This document shows positions 49,264 through 56,589 of a stretch of 64,000 nucleotides of DNA, one piece after another (position 1 is the stretch's first letter; each line of letters begins with the position of its first letter). Made by a program: the position numbers and the translations under genes. The notes beneath the pieces are model-generated. The model ran no database searches. It was given only the letters and a program-made list of their open reading frames with translations, and was not told where the DNA came from. Source of the stretch: JACJWR01 sp964474045 (GTDB lineage: Bacteria; Actinomycetota; Actinomycetes; S36-B12; UBA10799); assembly GCA_964474045.1 (NCBI GenBank), contig CAYYRC010000004.1, positions 1 through 64,000 on the forward strand. The letters run 5' to 3'.

Positions 49264-50342
49264 GCCCCGGCTCCCGGCAGTCCGGCGACCTGAGCGTGCT
49301 CGTCGTGGGGGGCGGACCGGTCGGCCTGGTGGCGGCGCTCACGCTCGCGCGCGCCGGCGTGCGCACCCACCTGGTGGAGCGTCGATTGCAGTGGCTCAGC
49401 CCCTCGCTGGCCTCGACGCTGCAGCCTCCCACGCTGGCGCTCCTGTCCGACCTGGGCGTCGACCTGACCGACCTCGGCCTGGTTGCCGCCACCTGCGAGT
49501 ACCGCGGTGCCGACTCGTCTGCGGTCTTCGACCTGGGCGAGTTGGCCGGCGAGGTCGCCCTGCCCTATCGCCGCCACTTGGGGCAGCAGGTGCTGTGCGC
49601 GCGGCTCTTGGCCGAACTTGCGGCGCTGCCCACCGCCATGTGCCGGGCCGGGGTGGCCGCCGACCTGTCCTGGTCGTCGGAGTACGACGTCGTGATCGCC
49701 GCCGACGGTGCCGGCAGCTCGCTGCGTCAGCAGGCCGGGCTGACCTTCGACGGCACCGACTACGCCGGCACGATCACGAGACTGCACTGCGCGCCGGCGC
49801 CATTCGACAGTTGGCACCCGGTTTCCTACGTGTTCGGCCAGACTGAGTCGGTGAGCGTCCTGAAGCTGGCCGACGAAGTGCGCGTGATCATGCGCCCACC
49901 GCCGACGCCGGCCGTGGATTCGCCGCAGAGCCGGGCCGAGGAGATCTTGGGCGTCACGCTGAAGGTCCGGTCGGTGACGCAGTACACGGCCGCAAAGCGC
50001 GTGGTGTCGGACAACACCGCGGGCAACGTCGTGTTCGTCGGCGACGCCGCCCATGTGACCAACACCAGGGGTGGCATGAACATGAACGCCGGCATCCACG
50101 ACGCAGTCGCGGTTGCCCGGACGCTGGCGTCTGACCCGGCCGGCGTGCAGCGGGTAGCCGCTCAGCGCCTCGCAGTGGCGCGCGACCTGCTGCTGCCACG
50201 CACCGACGCCAGCCTGGCGGCGCCGCAGGAGCGGCTGGCCCACGTGAGTGCGATCCACCGTGCCGGCGCCTCCGCGCGCCGCGACTTCCTGCGGCGTTCA
50301 GCGATGCTGGACATGATGGCTGGAGTGCCCGATGCCCGATGA
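49260..50342 (+). CDS. FAD-dependent monooxygenase (PHBH-type)
   Basis: The 360-residue flavoprotein shows 'LVVGGGPVGLVAALTLARAGVRTHLVERR' (FAD-binding GxGxxG), 'EYDVVIAADGAGSSLRQQAG' (DG motif) and 'NVVFVGDAAHVTNTRGGMNMNAGIHDAVAVA' (GD motif), the layout of p-hydroxybenzoate-hydroxylase-type monooxygenases that hydroxylate aromatic or heteroaromatic rings. It is on the short side, but all three FAD motifs are intact. GTG 49260 overlaps the HemB-like stop, and its last 11 bases overlap the AMDase-like gene, so the three are co-translated. Confidence 0.87.
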   Translation: MSPGSRQSGDLSVLVVGGGPVGLVAALTLARAGVRTHLVERRLQWLSPSLASTLQPPTLALLSDLGVDLTDLGLVAATCEYRGADSSAVFDLGELAGEVALPYRRHLGQQVLCARLLAELAALPTAMCRAGVAADLSWSSEYDVVIAADGAGSSLRQQAGLTFDGTDYAGTITRLHCAPAPFDSWHPVSYVFGQTESVSVLKLADEVRVIMRPPPTPAVDSPQSRAEEILGVTLKVRSVTQYTAAKRVVSDNTAGNVVFVGDAAHVTNTRGGMNMNAGIHDAVAVARTLASDPAGVQRVAAQRLAVARDLLLPRTDASLAAPQERLAHVSAIHRAGASARRDFLRRSAMLDMMAGVPDAR

Positions 50343-51096
50343 CCTGATCCCGCCCGACCCTGCAACCGCCCTGCGGGTCGGTGTGGTGGTGCCGCCTTCG
50401 AATCCCGTCGTGGAGCCGGAGTTCAGCGCGCTCCTAGGACCCGAGGTGCTGCTCTACGGCAACCGGCTGCCCCGGATCGCAGACCCCGACCTCATGGTCC
50501 GCAACCGTGGCTACGTGACGTCGTACTCCGACACCCTGGACGCACTGGCGGGTTTGGACCTGGCCTGCGCGCTGATCGCCATGACCGGGCCCAACTACCA
50601 CCTGGGCCTCCAAGGCGACCGGCAGCTGTGCGACGCGCTCAGCGACCAGCTGGGCGCGCCGGTGCACACCGCGAGCATGGCGATCCACGAGGCGTTGGAG
50701 AGTCTCGGCATCGATCGCCTGCACCTGCTCTCGCCCTACCCGCCGCAACTGACCGATGAGACCGTCCACTACTGGAGTGACGCGGGCTGGGACGTCACCG
50801 GGGTCACGCGCATGCTCGCCGGCGGCGAGCAGTTCCACGCCTACGAGACCAGCTCTGAGGCGGTGACCGAGGCCCTGCGGGGCAGCCGCCCCGAACCCGG
50901 CAGCGCGGTGGTGATCACAGGAACTGGCCTGGTGAGCGTGTCGAGCATCTACCGCACCCGCGACCAGTTCGACGTTCCCGTGCTGTCGTCCAACCTCTGC
51001 GGTGCCTGGTGGACACTTCTCACTTGCGGGGCCAGCGCGGGCAGCGCGCTGTACGAGGCGATCGCCGCCGGGCACATGCCGCCGCTGGCCGCTTGA
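50332..51096 (+). CDS. Asp/Glu racemase-fold protein, arylmalonate-decarboxylase-like
   Basis: The 254-residue protein resembles maleate isomerase / arylmalonate decarboxylase: 'VGVVVPPSNPVVEPEFSALLG' at the N terminus and 'IAMTGPNYHLGL' where the first active-site Cys would be, followed by 'VLSSNLCGAWWTLL' with a single Cys (about 223) in Cys-Gly. Maleate isomerase and racemases use two cysteines; arylmalonate decarboxylase uses only the second. This pattern therefore favours decarboxylation or tautomerisation over cis-trans isomerisation, though the family comparison is from memory. The start overlaps the flavoprotein gene by 11 bases. Confidence 0.75.
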   Translation: MPDDLIPPDPATALRVGVVVPPSNPVVEPEFSALLGPEVLLYGNRLPRIADPDLMVRNRGYVTSYSDTLDALAGLDLACALIAMTGPNYHLGLQGDRQLCDALSDQLGAPVHTASMAIHEALESLGIDRLHLLSPYPPQLTDETVHYWSDAGWDVTGVTRMLAGGEQFHAYETSSEAVTEALRGSRPEPGSAVVITGTGLVSVSSIYRTRDQFDVPVLSSNLCGAWWTLLTCGASAGSALYEAIAAGHMPPLAA

Positions 51097-51107
51097 GGAA
51101 GCACTCG

Positions 51108-52451
51108 CTAGGCGGTCGGCAGGCACCAGGGCTGCTGGACGTCGGCCGTCAGCAGCCAGTCCCCCAGTTCGAGGGCCGCGGCCTCGCCGAGCGCAGGCGT
51201 GAGCAGCGAGAGCGCCTTCGCCAGGATCGCCGTCGGCTCGTTGGGCCGCCCAGGATCCCCGGCGAGCACGGTGCACAGCGCGTCGCGCCCGTCGGCCCGG
51301 AGCCGGGCGAAGCGCCCCTCGAGCTGATCGTCGTGGACCAGTTCGATGCGCTCTTCCACCTCCGCGACCTCAGGGTCGGCGATCGCCTGCGGGGTGAAGG
51401 CCTCGAGGCCGAAGGTGCCATGCACCAACGTGTAGGCAGCGGCATAGGTACTGCTGAACTGGGCCTGCAGCAGGGACCTCGGCGCCCGCACCGGGGTGTA
51501 CTCCAGTGCCGCGGGGTGCATGGCCAGCTCGATCCCGCCGGAGCTGCGCAACCTCTGCCGCGCTGAGGCGCCGCCTTCGGCCAGCCACCGTTCGGCCGCG
51601 GCTACGGCGTAGTGAGTGTGGCGCACCCCCGGCCACTCCTTCAGGTACCCGTCAAGCAGGGCAAACCGGCTTGGCTCGGCGATCTGCCCGAGCGCGGACC
51701 GTGCGGCCGCGGCGTCAGCCGACGGCCTCCCCAGCAGCGCGATGACCAGGGACGTCGCATCGGTCGAAGCGCGGACGCCGGCGCTAGCGGCGAGCGCTGC
51801 GTCGAATCCGCCTGCCACACCGCGGGCTGCATAGAGGTTCCGGACCGTAGCCCCATCGGCGGCAGCGCGGTACTGGGAGGCAGGCATGGTCGCAGCAGCG
51901 ATGTCCGCGGCCGCGGCCGCGGCCGCCACATCGAGGTCGAGGATCCGCGCCGCGGCGACGGCGGCGGCAGCCGAGCCCCAAGTCCCGTCCACGTGCAGTC
52001 CGGCACGGGTGAACATGGCCGCCCCGAATCGGGCACCGACCTCGTAGCCGGCCACCACAGCCGACAGGACGTCGCCCACGGTCTTCCGGCCGCCCGGACG
52101 GACGCCGTCAGCCGCAAGCACCAGCGGCAGCCCCACGCTGTGCAGCCCGGGGCGCCCACGCGCACCCGCGTGACCCTCGCAGAACTCGTCCCAGCAGGCA
52201 GCCGCGGTGAAGCTTGCCGCCGCCCACGCCGGCGAGCACGGACGCGGCAGCCCTGGCCAGGTTGCGGTCCCCGGCGTTACGGCGGAGGCTTGGGCGGCCA
52301 TGCGGCGGACCTGCTCGTGCCGCAGCCCGGCAGCGGCGCAGGCAACGGTGTCGAGCACCAGCAGCCGGGCGCGCGCCAAGACGTCGGGCGGAAGGTCCGG
52401 ACCGAACTCGGCGACCCATCTGATGGTGGGCTCCCAGGTCAGCTCAGGCAT
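51108..52451 (-). CDS. MmgE/PrpD family protein
   Basis: The 447-residue protein belongs to the MmgE/PrpD fold (2-methylcitrate dehydratase and related lyases). It has 'ARARLLVLDTVACAAAG' and 'AASFTAAACWDEFCEGH' in the N-terminal helical domain, 'ARFGAAMFTRAGLHVDGTWGSAAAAVAAARI' and 'WPGVRHTHYAVAAAERWL' later. Family activities include dehydratases and cis-aconitate decarboxylase; the substrate is not inferred. It converges on the AMDase-like gene with 11 bases between stops, so physical association with that operon is by proximity, not a shared transcript. Its ATG is eight bases after the DUF305 stop. Confidence 0.82.
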   Translation of the reverse strand: MPELTWEPTIRWVAEFGPDLPPDVLARARLLVLDTVACAAAGLRHEQVRRMAAQASAVTPGTATWPGLPRPCSPAWAAASFTAAACWDEFCEGHAGARGRPGLHSVGLPLVLAADGVRPGGRKTVGDVLSAVVAGYEVGARFGAAMFTRAGLHVDGTWGSAAAAVAAARILDLDVAAAAAAADIAAATMPASQYRAAADGATVRNLYAARGVAGGFDAALAASAGVRASTDATSLVIALLGRPSADAAAARSALGQIAEPSRFALLDGYLKEWPGVRHTHYAVAAAERWLAEGGASARQRLRSSGGIELAMHPAALEYTPVRAPRSLLQAQFSSTYAAAYTLVHGTFGLEAFTPQAIADPEVAEVEERIELVHDDQLEGRFARLRADGRDALCTVLAGDPGRPNEPTAILAKALSLLTPALGEAAALELGDWLLTADVQQPWCLPTA

Positions 52452-52458
52452 CGCGGGC

Positions 52459-53106
52459 CTACTGCCCCGCCGCAAGCATCCCCTGCATCGTGTCGATCTC
52501 CGCCTGCTGGCTGCTGATGATGTTCGCCGCGAGCGACTTGACCTGCGGATCCATCGTGGTCGCCGTCACGTCCTGCGCCATGGCGATCGCGCCCTCGTGA
52601 TGGCTGATCATCATCTGCAGCCACATCTGGTCGAAGGCCTGACCGGTGGTCGCGGCCAGCGCAGCCATCTGCGCGTCGGTCATCATGCCGTCCTGGGATA
52701 CCCCGCCCATGTCCATCCCGGCCATGTCCCCAGCGGCGTCGGTGCTGGCGCTGGCCATCGTCGAGGGCGCGCCCCACGCAGTCAACCAGCCCTGCATCTG
52801 GGCGATCTCCGGGTCCTGGGCGCCCTTGATCTGCTGAGCCAGAGTCTGGACCTGCGCCGAGGCACCGTACTTGGGGTCCAGCGCCATGTCGGCCATCTCG
52901 ACCGCCTGCTCGTGGTGGACGATCATGAGCTGGGCAAACGAGACATCCGCGGCCGAGCCCAAGGCCGCGGCGCTGGCCGCCGAACTGGCGGGGGAGGCCG
53001 AGGCCGAACCGGAGCTGCTGCTCGCCGACGACGCACCACACGCCGCCAGGGAGGCGGCGGCCAATGCTGCAGCGGCCAGTGCGGTTGCGGTCGTGATGCG
53101 GCTCAT
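52459..53106 (-). CDS. DUF305 lipoprotein (copper-associated type)
   Basis: The 215-residue lipoprotein has a signal peptide with lipobox LAAC, a Ser/Ala linker, and a DUF305 domain with 'SFAQLMIVHHEQAVEMADMAL' and 'MMISHHEGAIAMAQDV', two His-His-Glu helices likely to bind metal. Met residues are frequent ('DMAGMDMGG'). DUF305 proteins are often found with copper-resistance genes, matching the divergent HMA-SafE-cupredoxin gene. AGGAGAG precedes the ATG. Confidence 0.88.
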   Translation of the reverse strand: MSRITTATALAAAALAAASLAACGASSASSSSGSASASPASSAASAAALGSAADVSFAQLMIVHHEQAVEMADMALDPKYGASAQVQTLAQQIKGAQDPEIAQMQGWLTAWGAPSTMASASTDAAGDMAGMDMGGVSQDGMMTDAQMAALAATTGQAFDQMWLQMMISHHEGAIAMAQDVTATTMDPQVKSLAANIISSQQAEIDTMQGMLAAGQ

Positions 53107-53186
53107 AGCTCTCCTGTCCGGGGCTTCGGTGTGACAATAGTGCGGCATGTGGGCAGCCAGAGCCGGGAGGGAGGTCCGACACTTCC

Positions 53187-54569
53187 GTGACCGATGTTCG
53201 CGTCCCGATCGCCGGCATGACCTGCGCTGCTTGTGAGCGTCGAGTGGCCGAGGCCTTGACCGAGCTGCCCGACGTGCGCAGCGCACACGTGTCCTCCACG
53301 CGTGGGATCGCGGTGCTCACCGTGACCGCGCCCCCGTCGCGCGACGACCTGGACGCCGCCCTGCGCGGCACGGGCTACACCCTGGGACACACCCCCTGGA
53401 TCACCCGCGACCGGCGCACCTGGCTGGTCGCCGCAGCTGCGGGGGCGATCGTGGCCGGACTCGTCGGCATTGCGTTGGTCACGGGTTTCACCGAGCTGGG
53501 CGCACGAATGACGCAGCCGGGCGCGGGCGGGCTGCTGGTGGTCGCCCTCGTCGGGCTGGCGGCGGGAGTGTCCACCTGCATGGCCCTGGTCGGTGGCGTG
53601 GTGCTCGCGGTCGCCGCCACGTATCAAGTGCCGGAAGCAGCCTCGGCGCTGCAGCGCATGCGTCCCCATCTGGCCTTCCAGGTGGGCCGGATCGTCGGAT
53701 TCGGGCTTCTGGGGGCTGCCCTGGGCTGGATCGGGTCGGCGCTAGTGATGCCGCCCGTCCTGCAGGGTGTCCTGATGCTGGTGGTCGCGGCAGTGATGGC
53801 GCTGCTGGGGCTGCGGCTGACCGGTGTCAGCCCGCGACTGGCGGCGTGGTCACCCTCGCTGCCCGCGTCGTGGGGCACCAGGGCGGACCGCATGGCCCGA
53901 GAGGCCGATGCGCCCGCCGCAGCGGCCTACTCGGATGTGCGAGCCGCCCTGGCCGGCGCGGCCACGTTCTTCCTGCCCTGCGGGTTCACGCAGGCCGTGC
54001 AGCTGTATGCGCTGTCCACCGGTTCGCCGGTGTCGGCTGGGCTGACGATGGCGGTGTTCGCCGTGGGCACCTCGCCGGGGCTGTTGGCTCTGGCCAGCCT
54101 GCCCAACCTGGCGCGGGGCGGGGGCGGTACCCGGGCAAGCACTCTGATGGCCGTCGTTGGAGTGGTCCTGATCGGCTTTGCCGCGATCAACGCCTACGGC
54201 GGGTTGAACGTCCTGGGCCTCGGAGCGGGCGCGCGCGGGGGCCCGCAAACGAGCACGAGCAGCCACCCGTTATCCGACAATGTGCAGCTTGGCGAAGGGG
54301 TGCAGACCGTGACCATGGTCGCCGGCGGCGACGGGTACTCGCCCGCGACCACCTACGTGGCCGCCGGAGTACCGATCCGCTGGCAGATCACCAGCACCGC
54401 TCCCATGTACTGCACAGCCTTCCTGCGCGCCCCCGACCTAGGCGTGAGCGTTCAGCTGAAGGCCGGGTCGAACACCGTGGACGTGCCCGCGCTGGCGCTC
54501 GGGACATGGCCGTTCACCTGCGTGATGGGCATGTACAACGGCACCCTGGTCGCGGTGAACCCCAGCTGA
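53187..54569 (+). CDS. HMA - SafE/DsbD-like transporter - cupredoxin fusion
   Basis: A 460-residue fusion. Residues 1-65 are a heavy-metal-associated domain with 'IAGMTCAACERRVAEAL' (CxxC). Next come about six membrane segments with single Cys residues in 'GLAAGVSTCMALVGG' and 'FFLPCGFTQAVQLY', as in SafE/DsbD-type sulfur and electron carriers. The last about 95 residues form a cupredoxin-like domain ('YSPATTYVAAGVPIRWQITSTAPMYCT', 'FTCVMGMYNG'). Copper handling or thiol-electron transfer across the membrane is likely. GTG 53187 with GGAGG upstream; divergent from the DUF305 gene. Confidence 0.82.
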   Translation: MTDVRVPIAGMTCAACERRVAEALTELPDVRSAHVSSTRGIAVLTVTAPPSRDDLDAALRGTGYTLGHTPWITRDRRTWLVAAAAGAIVAGLVGIALVTGFTELGARMTQPGAGGLLVVALVGLAAGVSTCMALVGGVVLAVAATYQVPEAASALQRMRPHLAFQVGRIVGFGLLGAALGWIGSALVMPPVLQGVLMLVVAAVMALLGLRLTGVSPRLAAWSPSLPASWGTRADRMAREADAPAAAAYSDVRAALAGAATFFLPCGFTQAVQLYALSTGSPVSAGLTMAVFAVGTSPGLLALASLPNLARGGGGTRASTLMAVVGVVLIGFAAINAYGGLNVLGLGAGARGGPQTSTSSHPLSDNVQLGEGVQTVTMVAGGDGYSPATTYVAAGVPIRWQITSTAPMYCTAFLRAPDLGVSVQLKAGSNTVDVPALALGTWPFTCVMGMYNGTLVAVNPS

Positions 54570-54571
54570 CG

Positions 54572-55161
54572 TCAGCCCCGGGCGGCGAGCAGCTCGTCGA
54601 TGTGTTGCTGCAGTACAGGCTTCGGCTGCGCCCCGACGACCCGGTCCACCTGCGTGCCGCGTTCCAGGAACACCAGGGTCGGGATGCTCTGGGCCTGGTA
54701 GGCCGCGGCAGNNNNNNNNNNNNNNNNNNNNNNNNNNNNNNNNNNNNNNNNNNNNNNNNNNNNNNNNNNNNNNNNNNNNNNNNNNNNNNNNNNNNNNNNN
54801 NNNNNNNNNNNCCGCGTTCCAGGAACACCAGGGTCGGGATGCTCTGGGCCTGGTAGGCCGCGGCAGCGCGCGGGCTGTCGTCGACGTTGACCTTGACCAC
54901 CTTCACCTTGCCCGCATAGTCCCGCGAGAGTTGCTCCAGCACCGGCGCCACCATCCGGCAGGGCCCGCACCAGGGTGCCCACAGGTCGAGCAGCACCAGG
55001 GCAGCGGTGTCCAGGGCGCCGGCCAGGGTGGTGTCATCGGCCGAGACCAGCCACGGCAGATCCTTCTTGCACTTGGCGCAGCGGGGCCGGCCGGAGGACG
55101 CCACGGGGGTGCGGTTCTTCGCTCCGCACGCCGGGCACTGGGTGATCGTGGTGTCTGCCAT
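54572..55161 (-). CDS. thioredoxin with N-terminal zinc finger, split by an artefactual gap
   Basis: The product has an N-terminal zinc finger ('QCPACGAKNR', 'RCAKCKKDL'), as in thioredoxin 2, then the thioredoxin fold with active site 'LWAPWCGPCRMVAPV', 'KVKVVKVNVDD' and cis-Pro loop 'QSIPTLVFLER'. The frame runs into 100 N and repeats the same 55 bases on the other side; removing one copy plus the Ns leaves 435 bases, a continuous frame of 144 residues ending 'ELLAARG'. The gene is therefore intact in the organism. AGGAG precedes the ATG. Confidence 0.88.
54657..54866. other. assembly gap with duplicated 55-bp flanks
   Basis: 54657-54711 and 54812-54866 are identical 55-bp sequences separated by exactly 100 N. 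This is what a scaffolder produces when two contigs overlap by 55 bases at their ends but are joined by a default-size gap. The Ns and one copy are not real. Confidence 0.9.
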
Positions 55162-55179
55162 GCTGACTCCTAGCAGCCC

Positions 55180-56589
55180 TCAGAGTGACTTGCGCACGAA
55201 TTGCTGCCGCGCCGACCCGTCGCAGGCGGCGAGGACGATGGGCGGGTTGCTGGAGCCCTCGGCGACCTGCACGCAGGCGTCGCCCACCTTCAACTCCTTG
55301 CCGTTGAACGTGAACTTCTGGCCAGCTGTGCCGTTGCAGTCCCAGAGCTGGATAGGAGTGCCGGGCGCCGTTGCGCCGCCCTTGGCATCCACGCACCGGC
55401 CGCGCAGCAGCAGCGTGTCGTCCTTCCCGAGGTGCATCCGCTGCGCCGCGGTGCCGTTGCAGGCGTAGCCGACGAGTTCCGTGCCGACCGCATCAGCACC
55501 GCCAGGGGAATCGATGCAGAGCTCGGTGCCGGGATTGCGGATCTGGAAGGGACTGGCACTCGCGTGGGCGTAGTTCTTCAGCACGTACTCGACGTCGAAG
55601 TCGGCATTCTTCGCCGTCCCCTCCCAGTTCGCCGCGTGCGGCTCGGCCGGGCTCGGGCGCAGCAGGCCGACCTTGGTCAGGGAGTCGCTGGTGAAGATCC
55701 TGTCGTTGAGCTCGATCTCGTCTCCGACGCCAGGGTCGGCAACCACGAAGGCCGAGAAGTTCGTACCCACGTAATCGTCCTGGTCGCCCCAAGATGCGGT
55801 GCCGAAGCCCAAGATCTTCATCCACCACGTATCCGCCGTCGCCGAGAAGCCCGAGCTCAGCGACCGCGCCGTTGCCTTCAACCGCTCGGCAGTGTCGTCG
55901 GCGTTGTCCAGCTGCACTGTCCCCAGCGTCGCCTTGAGCTGCTCCTGTAAGGGACCCTCGAAGGAACGCACCCGATCCCAGGTGGTGCAGGCATTGCTGG
56001 AGTCGCCGTCCAAGGCCACCGCCAGCATTCCCACGACGGGCGGCCCCATCGGCTTGCCGTCGCTGGTCTTCTCCTTCTGGGTGCTCTGCTCAATCGTCCA
56101 CGGCTCGACGGTGAAGACCTGGTCGCCGTACTCGTCGGGGACATCCACCTCCTGTCCATCGTTCGCCGAGCCGATCTCGTGCAGCCGGCCCTCGCAGTCC
56201 TGATTCAGGGGATTGTCAGCGAACATGAATGTCTTCAGGGAACTCTGATCACCGGCGCGCATCTGAAACCCGATGACGCCCAGGACGGGCTCATCGGCCC
56301 CCCAGTCATCCTCGGTGTCAATCACCTTGATCTTCTGCACCGAGAGCAGCACCTGCGCCGTCCGAGCCTCGCCGCTGGACGCCAGCACGGGTAGCGCGTC
56401 CGCCCCTGGTGGCACGGCCGGCGCCGTTGCCACCGCCGTGCCGGGGGGCACCGCCGCGCCAGCCGCCCGCGAGACATCATCGCCCGCCCCCGCGGCTTGG
56501 CTGCACCCGGCAGCGATCAGCGCGCAGACCGCCGCCACAGCCGCCGCCGTCGGTCGCGACCATCGTGCACCTCGCCCTGCACTCACCAT
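55180..56589 (-). CDS. ricin-type beta-trefoil lectin lipoprotein
   Basis: A 469-residue lipoprotein: signal peptide with lipobox IAAGC, a Gly/Ala-rich mature N terminus ('GAGDDVSRAAGAA'), a domain of about 270 residues with no recognised family, and a C-terminal ricin-B/CBM13 trefoil (about 340-469: 'CIDSPGGADAVGTELVGYACNGTAAQ', 'CVDAKGGATAPGTPIQLWDCNGTAGQKFTF'). The lectin domain suggests binding to glycans at the cell surface. The ATG lies inside the end of the SGNH gene (7-base overlap), so the two are co-translated. Confidence 0.85.
   Translation of the reverse strand: MVSAGRGARWSRPTAAAVAAVCALIAAGCSQAAGAGDDVSRAAGAAVPPGTAVATAPAVPPGADALPVLASSGEARTAQVLLSVQKIKVIDTEDDWGADEPVLGVIGFQMRAGDQSSLKTFMFADNPLNQDCEGRLHEIGSANDGQEVDVPDEYGDQVFTVEPWTIEQSTQKEKTSDGKPMGPPVVGMLAVALDGDSSNACTTWDRVRSFEGPLQEQLKATLGTVQLDNADDTAERLKATARSLSSGFSATADTWWMKILGFGTASWGDQDDYVGTNFSAFVVADPGVGDEIELNDRIFTSDSLTKVGLLRPSPAEPHAANWEGTAKNADFDVEYVLKNYAHASASPFQIRNPGTELCIDSPGGADAVGTELVGYACNGTAAQRMHLGKDDTLLLRGRCVDAKGGATAPGTPIQLWDCNGTAGQKFTFNGKELKVGDACVQVAEGSSNPPIVLAACDGSARQQFVRKSL

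Noticed and set aside
54657..54866. Two 55-bp direct repeats taken as a biological repeat or CRISPR-like unit
   Set aside because: They flank exactly 100 N and the same geometry recurs at the second gap, so they are contig-end overlaps.
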